This document shows, in pieces, positions 5,966 through 9,747 of a DNA stretch of 9,747 nt. The notes under the pieces were generated by a model that was not told the origin of the DNA, searched no databases, and saw only the letters and a program-made list of their open reading frames with translations. Where the stretch lies: positions 1-9,747 of the forward strand of contig SXJH01000164.1 of the NCBI GenBank assembly GCA_005779435.1, in the 5' to 3' direction. This DNA is from Nitrosomonas sp. (GTDB lineage Bacteria; Pseudomonadota; Gammaproteobacteria; Burkholderiales; Nitrosomonadaceae). Position 1 is the first letter of the stretch, and the number at the start of each line of letters is the position of its first letter. Made by a program: the position numbers and the translations under genes.

Positions 5966-6760
5966 CTATTGCTTATCTTTATCTTCTTTGGGCTCTGCGC
6001 TGTTGTTGATTAAGCTGACACGCCGCTGCAAATAAGCATCGCGCATAAATTCATACTTATCCAATGCCGCTTCTTCCAGCGTTCTATCTTCATCCAAAAA
6101 TTGCGCGCGCTTATTGATGGCATAAGCCGCTGCAACGGGGAAACGCAGCTCTGGCGAATTGATATAGGCGACATTGTCCATAAAGACGCCCGTTACACCT
6201 TGTGAAATCGGATCCATAAAGAAGCTATCCACAGCAAGACCGAACGCATCGCGCGCAGAACTCGGCCCCAAGAAAGGCAATACGATATAAGGCCCGCTGG
6301 CAACGCCGTAATACCCCAATGTTTGACCGAAATCTTCGTTGCGTTTACTGAGATTGATATCGCTTACCGCACTGATATCGCTGGCGATATCGATCAAACC
6401 GAACACACCGAACGTGGTATTGACAAACAACCGTGCGCTGCTGGCAAGCGCGCTCTCATAATTTAATTGAAGCACGGAATTGGTTATTACCACCACATTG
6501 TTAAGGTTCGAGAAGAAATTACCTACCATCAATTCAAGAGGATCGGGCATTACCCACTTATAAGCCCTTGCAGTCGGATCGAACACATTGTCATAGAACA
6601 TTTCGTTGAAGTTAAAAATGCTCCGATTTATGGACTCCAGCGGGTCATAGGGATTATTTTGATGATTTGAAGCAGTCGTTATCGGCGTTGAAGCGCAACC
6701 CGTTAAAAACAAACCTATAACCAGAGCAACAATTGCCTTTGAGCGAATAGTATTAATCAT
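5966..6760 (-). CDS. mlaA: Phospholipid-binding lipoprotein MlaA (VacJ)
   Basis: This outer-membrane lipoprotein removes mislocalised phospholipids from the outer leaflet and hands them to the Mla pathway toward the inner membrane. The 264 residues open with a lipoprotein signal: basic residues at 6-8, a hydrophobic core and the lipobox LTGC with the lipidated C22. The MlaA domain follows: NPYDPLESINRSIFNFN (36-52), PTARAYKWVMP, FFSNLNN, FVNTTFGVFGLIDIA and the block EDFGQTLGYYGVASGPYIVLPFLGPSS (about 142-168). The C-terminus is a charged, likely disordered tail. No clear Shine-Dalgarno sequence precedes the ATG. The gene lies 87 bases after prlC on the same strand. That spacer holds AAAATTGG twice (6780-6787 and 6808-6815) but no firm promoter. 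The mlaBCDEF transport genes are not in this window. Confidence 0.95.
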   Translation of the reverse strand: MINTIRSKAIVALVIGLFLTGCASTPITTASNHQNNPYDPLESINRSIFNFNEMFYDNVFDPTARAYKWVMPDPLELMVGNFFSNLNNVVVITNSVLQLNYESALASSARLFVNTTFGVFGLIDIASDISAVSDINLSKRNEDFGQTLGYYGVASGPYIVLPFLGPSSARDAFGLAVDSFFMDPISQGVTGVFMDNVAYINSPELRFPVAAAYAINKRAQFLDEDRTLEEAALDKYEFMRDAYLQRRVSLINNSAEPKEDKDKQ

Positions 6761-6847
6761 GTTGTTATTTATTTAGTCAAAAATTGGATGGATCTTGCCA
6801 CATTTACAAAATTGGTTCAACATACTTCGTCACGATTCGCCATTAGT

Positions 6848-8941
6848 TTAGCCCGTTTCCATGCCATTATGCCTTAATAGCGCATCTAATTCCGGCTCGC
6901 GTCCACGGAATGCAACGAAAGATTCCATCGCCGGGCGGCTTCCGCCCACCGTCAGAATCTGCTCGAGAAAGCGTGAACCGGTTTTCGGATTAACAACGGC
7001 ATTTTCAGCAGTTTCTTCAAACATACTGTAAGCATCTGCGGAAAGCACTTCCGCCCACTTATAGCTATAGTAGCCGGCCGAATAGCCGCCTGCAAAAATA
7101 TGCCCGAAACTGTTCGGAAAACGGTTAAATACCGGTGGAACGATCACGGCAACTTCCTTGCGAATCTCGTCCAGCAATTGCAATACGGTTTTATCGCCAT
7201 CGGGCTTGAAATCATAATGCAGGTGCATGTCGAACAGCGCAAACTCGATTTGCCGCAACATCAACATACCGCTGCGGAAATTCTTGGCTTTCAGCATCTT
7301 GTCGAACAAATCCTTCGGCAATGGCGCTCCGGTATCGACATGCTGCGACATGCCAGACACGACATCCCACTCCCAGCAAAAATTCTCCATAAACTGGCTC
7401 GGCAATTCGACTGCGTCCCATTCGACGCCATGCATGCCGGAAATATCGATATCTTCAACCCTGGTTAGCAGATGGTGCAAACCGTGACCGAATTCATGAA
7501 ACAGCACGATCACTTCATCGTGCGTAAATAACGCGGGGCGTACTTCATCGTTGATTCTGACAGGAGCCGAGAAATTGCAGGTCAAATATGCAACCGGAGT
7601 TTGGATGGCACCGCCGCCGGCCTGAGAACCGGAAACCCGTCTGCGCGTAATCGCATCGTCCATCCAAGCGCCGCTGCGTTTATTGGGCCGCGCATAGAGA
7701 TCGAGATAAAATTGACCGATCAATTGCCCGGTCGCATCGAAGATGTCGAAAAACTTAACATCGGGATGCCAGCCCTGGATATTGCGCGCAGCTTCCGCCT
7801 GCAAGATACGAACACCGTACAGTTTTTCCACCAGCTTGAACATGCCATCCAATACCTTATGCTCTGGAAAATACTGCTTCACCTCCTGCTTTGAGAAAGC
7901 GTAGCGTTCCTCGCGCAATTTTTCGCTGACGTACTCGACGTCCCAAGCTTCGAGCGTCGTTAAACCCAATTTTTCTGCGGCATATTGCTTTAATTCTTGC
8001 AAATCGCGCTCGGCGTACGGTTTTGCTTTCTTGGCTAATTTTCGCAAAAACTCCAAGACCTGCTGCGGCGATGACGCCATTTTCGTTACCAGAGATACTT
8101 CCGCAAAATTGCGATAGCCTAATAACTCCGCTTCCTCCTGCCGCAGCTTCAGAATCCTATTGATGAGCGGCATATTGTCGCGCTCTTGCCCCGGTTGGCT
8201 GTCAAACTCGCTGGCACGAGTCACACTGGCGCGATACATTTTCTCGCGCAAATCGCGATTGTGCGCGTATTGCTGCACGGGGAGATACGACGGCATATGC
8301 AGGGTAAACTTCCATCCGGTCTTGGAATCGGCTTCCGCCAAAGCTTTAGCCGCTTGCAATACATCGTCGGGAATGCCCGTTACGGTTTCCGCGTCGTCGA
8401 TCAACAGCGAATATGCATTGGTTGCATCCAGAAAATTGTCGTCAAACTGCGACATCAGTTTCGACAATTCTTCTTGCAGTTGCATGAAGCGCTGCTTCTT
8501 GTCGGACGGCAATTCCGCGCCACCCAGACGAAAATCCCGCAATGCATTGTCGACGATTCTTTTTCGGCCTGGCGGCAATCGATCGAATTCCGCACTCTCG
8601 CGCAATTGCTTGTATTTCTCGAACAACCGCAAATCCTGCGAAACCTCGGTACTGAATTGTGTCAATAAAGGCAGATTCGCATTGTAAATTTCCCGCAACT
8701 GCGGACTGTTCATCACGGCATTCAAATGCGAGACCTGCCCCCACGCACGGCTCAACCGCTCCTGCGCATCCACCATCGGTTGCACGAAATTCTCCCAAGC
8801 GGGCGATTGCGCATCGCTGCGCACTTTTTCAATAACAGCGCGATTTTCCTGCAACAACGTTGCAATAGCCGACGTAATTTGCTCATTAGCGATATCCGCA
8901 AAACGCGGCAACCCGGAAAAATCAAGTAACGGATTTAACAT
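6848..8941 (-). CDS. prlC: Oligopeptidase A (M3 family zinc metallopeptidase)
   Basis: This cytoplasmic zinc oligopeptidase degrades short peptides, including signal-peptide fragments in enterobacteria. The 697 residues compare with about 680 in E. coli. The zinc site is HEFGH at 482-486, with the third ligand E512 in WDAVELPSQFMENF, the normal M3 spacing. The conserved late segment FGHIFAGGYSAGYYSYKWAEVLSADAYS, near the C-terminus, supplies substrate-contacting Tyr, Gly and His residues. The helical N-terminal half is typical of the family. I chose the ATG at 8941 because AGGAG lies four bases upstream and the protein then begins MLNPLLDFSGLPRF, as in homologues. The frame stays open much further upstream, but that stretch overlaps the dihydroorotase-like gene and has no resemblance to M3 peptidases. 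It follows that gene by 62 bases and may be co-transcribed with it. Confidence 0.96.
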   Translation of the reverse strand: MLNPLLDFSGLPRFADIANEQITSAIATLLQENRAVIEKVRSDAQSPAWENFVQPMVDAQERLSRAWGQVSHLNAVMNSPQLREIYNANLPLLTQFSTEVSQDLRLFEKYKQLRESAEFDRLPPGRKRIVDNALRDFRLGGAELPSDKKQRFMQLQEELSKLMSQFDDNFLDATNAYSLLIDDAETVTGIPDDVLQAAKALAEADSKTGWKFTLHMPSYLPVQQYAHNRDLREKMYRASVTRASEFDSQPGQERDNMPLINRILKLRQEEAELLGYRNFAEVSLVTKMASSPQQVLEFLRKLAKKAKPYAERDLQELKQYAAEKLGLTTLEAWDVEYVSEKLREERYAFSKQEVKQYFPEHKVLDGMFKLVEKLYGVRILQAEAARNIQGWHPDVKFFDIFDATGQLIGQFYLDLYARPNKRSGAWMDDAITRRRVSGSQAGGGAIQTPVAYLTCNFSAPVRINDEVRPALFTHDEVIVLFHEFGHGLHHLLTRVEDIDISGMHGVEWDAVELPSQFMENFCWEWDVVSGMSQHVDTGAPLPKDLFDKMLKAKNFRSGMLMLRQIEFALFDMHLHYDFKPDGDKTVLQLLDEIRKEVAVIVPPVFNRFPNSFGHIFAGGYSAGYYSYKWAEVLSADAYSMFEETAENAVVNPKTGSRFLEQILTVGGSRPAMESFVAFRGREPELDALLRHNGMETG

Positions 8942-8944
8942 ATT

Positions 8945-8949
8945 GCTCC
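8945..8949 (-). promoter_or_regulatory. Ribosome binding site deciding the prlC start
   Basis: The minus strand reads AGGAG followed by CAAT and the ATG at 8941. This good site supports the internal start rather than the long in-frame extension that runs back through the neighbouring gene. Confidence 0.8.
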
Positions 8950-9003
8950 TAAAACCTGTAAAAATAACGATGTGATATGTGCACGACCGCAATAACGACG
9001 GCA

Positions 9004-9747
9004 TTACCGCTGATAAACGATCTGTCCGTGCACCAAGGTATAGCGGATTTCGCCGGGCAATTCCATGCCGATGAACGGTGTATTTTTCCCTTGACTGTGA
9101 AGTGCCGCAGCCGTCACTTTCCAATAGGCATCCGGATCGAAAATACAAATATCCGCCGTGCTGCCTACGGACAAATGTCCGGCATCGATACCCATGATTC
9201 CGGCGGGATCGGCGGTGATTCTTGCCAAAACTTTCGATAACGGCAAGCGCATTTCCATGCCCCATTTCAAAACCAGCGGCAACAATAGCTCCACGCCGGT
9301 CGCACCGATATCCGATTGACCGAACGGCAACAGCTTGGCATCCTCGTCCACCGGCGCGTGATCGGAGCAAATTGCATCGATCGTGCCGTCCAGCACCCCT
9401 TGACGCAAAGCGTCCCGGTCGCCAAAACCGCGCAATGGCGGCATCAGATGGCAGTTCGAATCGAAAAAACCAATATCCATATCCGATAAATGCAAATGAT
9501 TGACGGTCACGTCGCACGTCACCGGCAACCCTCGTTGCTTGGCCGATCGGATCATCGCCAACCCTTCCGCGCTGGAAATTCGGCATAAATGTACATGAAC
9601 GCCGGTTTCCTGCATCAGCAAAACGATATTGGAAATCGCAACCGTTTCCGCGCATACCGGAATCACCGGTAATCCCAGCCGCGTCGCCACTTCGCCATCG
9701 TGCGCCACGCCATCGCCGGTCAAACTGATTTCTTGCGGATATAACCA
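9004..9747 (-). CDS. pyrC: Dihydroorotase-like protein (class I; probably non-catalytic PyrC'/PyrX type), N-terminus outside window
   Basis: These are the C-terminal 247 residues of a class I dihydroorotase of the amidohydrolase superfamily; the frame is open through the right edge. Visible family landmarks are DGVAHDGEVATRLGLP, the block VHVHLCRISSAEG, VTCDVTVNHLHLSD, GTIDAICSDHAP, GATGVELLLPL and the closing strand region GSTADICIFDP. Two changes stand out. CRISSA has Arg (codon 9580-9582) where active enzymes have the metal-binding His of H-[VIL]-S-T. The active-site DHAPH reads DHAPV (Val codon 9349-9351). The Asp of DHAP and the His of NHLHL remain. Such losses are typical of the PyrC'/PyrX proteins that form a structural complex with aspartate transcarbamoylase, and pyrB would be expected just upstream, off the window. 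The N-terminal HxH metal pair cannot be seen here. Database annotation may simply read dihydroorotase. Confidence 0.88.
   Translation of the reverse strand, partial: WLYPQEISLTGDGVAHDGEVATRLGLPVIPVCAETVAISNIVLLMQETGVHVHLCRISSAEGLAMIRSAKQRGLPVTCDVTVNHLHLSDMDIGFFDSNCHLMPPLRGFGDRDALRQGVLDGTIDAICSDHAPVDEDAKLLPFGQSDIGATGVELLLPLVLKWGMEMRLPLSKVLARITADPAGIMGIDAGHLSVGSTADICIFDPDAYWKVTAAALHSQGKNTPFIGMELPGEIRYTLVHGQIVYQR

Noticed and set aside
6761..6847. Promoter for mlaA in the spacer after prlC
   Set aside because: TTGAAC-like and AT-rich hexamers occur but no pair has acceptable spacing and match; only the AAAATTGG direct repeat is noted.
8160..8687. Long plus-strand open frames antisense to prlC and elsewhere
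   Set aside because: They are shadows of strongly supported minus-strand genes, with no recognisable products and no ribosome binding sites.
8942..9655. Open extension of the prlC frame upstream to 9655, giving a 935-residue protein
   Set aside because: The extra residues overlap the dihydroorotase-like gene on the same strand in another frame, show no protein-like or M3-family character, and a good ribosome binding site precedes the ATG at 8941.
9004..9723. Start of the dihydroorotase-like gene at a TTG near 9723
   Set aside because: The frame stays open to the window edge and a class I dihydroorotase needs about 170 more N-terminal residues, so the true start is outside the window.

Overview
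The window reads as ordinary chromosome of a betaproteobacterium. The protein sequences, moderate GC and gene content resemble the ammonia-oxidising Nitrosomonadaceae (Nitrosomonas-like). That placement rests on remembered protein similarity, not on a search. All the large genes are housekeeping or envelope genes. No phage, CRISPR array, tRNA, rRNA or intact transposase gene is visible.

Layout, left to right. A lysophospholipid transporter gene (lplT, minus strand, C-terminus cut by the left edge) starts at a TTG codon. It is divergent from alanine racemase (alr, plus strand) across about 200 bp that carry a hairpin and a short direct repeat. alr converges on a periplasmic parvulin-type prolyl isomerase gene (ppiC, minus strand), with a bidirectional terminator overlapping the end of alr. 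From there to the right edge every gene is on the minus strand. In transcription order (right to left) they are a dihydroorotase-like gene (N-terminus beyond the right edge), oligopeptidase A (prlC), the phospholipid lipoprotein mlaA, a terminator, rubredoxin (rubA), its FAD-dependent reductase, yciB, yciI and, after a gap of about 300 bp, ppiC. yciB and yciI overlap by one base. rubA and the reductase are four bases apart.

The most distinctive non-coding structure is a 142-bp MITE-like element between yciI and ppiC. It has imperfect 17-bp terminal inverted repeats and TTAA on both sides, and the TTAA on the yciI side contains the yciI stop codon. ppiC has its own likely promoter, in which a 9+9 bp palindrome covers the -10 box. 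The dihydroorotase-like protein lacks expected metal and active-site histidines, so it is probably the non-catalytic (PyrC'/PyrX) partner of aspartate transcarbamoylase.

Functional themes are envelope lipid homeostasis (LplT, MlaA), peptidoglycan precursor supply (Alr), envelope protein folding and inner-membrane integrity (PpiC, YciB), cytosolic peptide turnover (PrlC), pyrimidine synthesis (PyrC'/PyrX) and one-electron transfer (rubredoxin and reductase). I found no convincing previously undescribed multi-gene system. The items worth a second look are small: the element at the yciI stop codon, the ppiC operator candidate, the lplT/alr intergenic repeats and the degenerate dihydroorotase.
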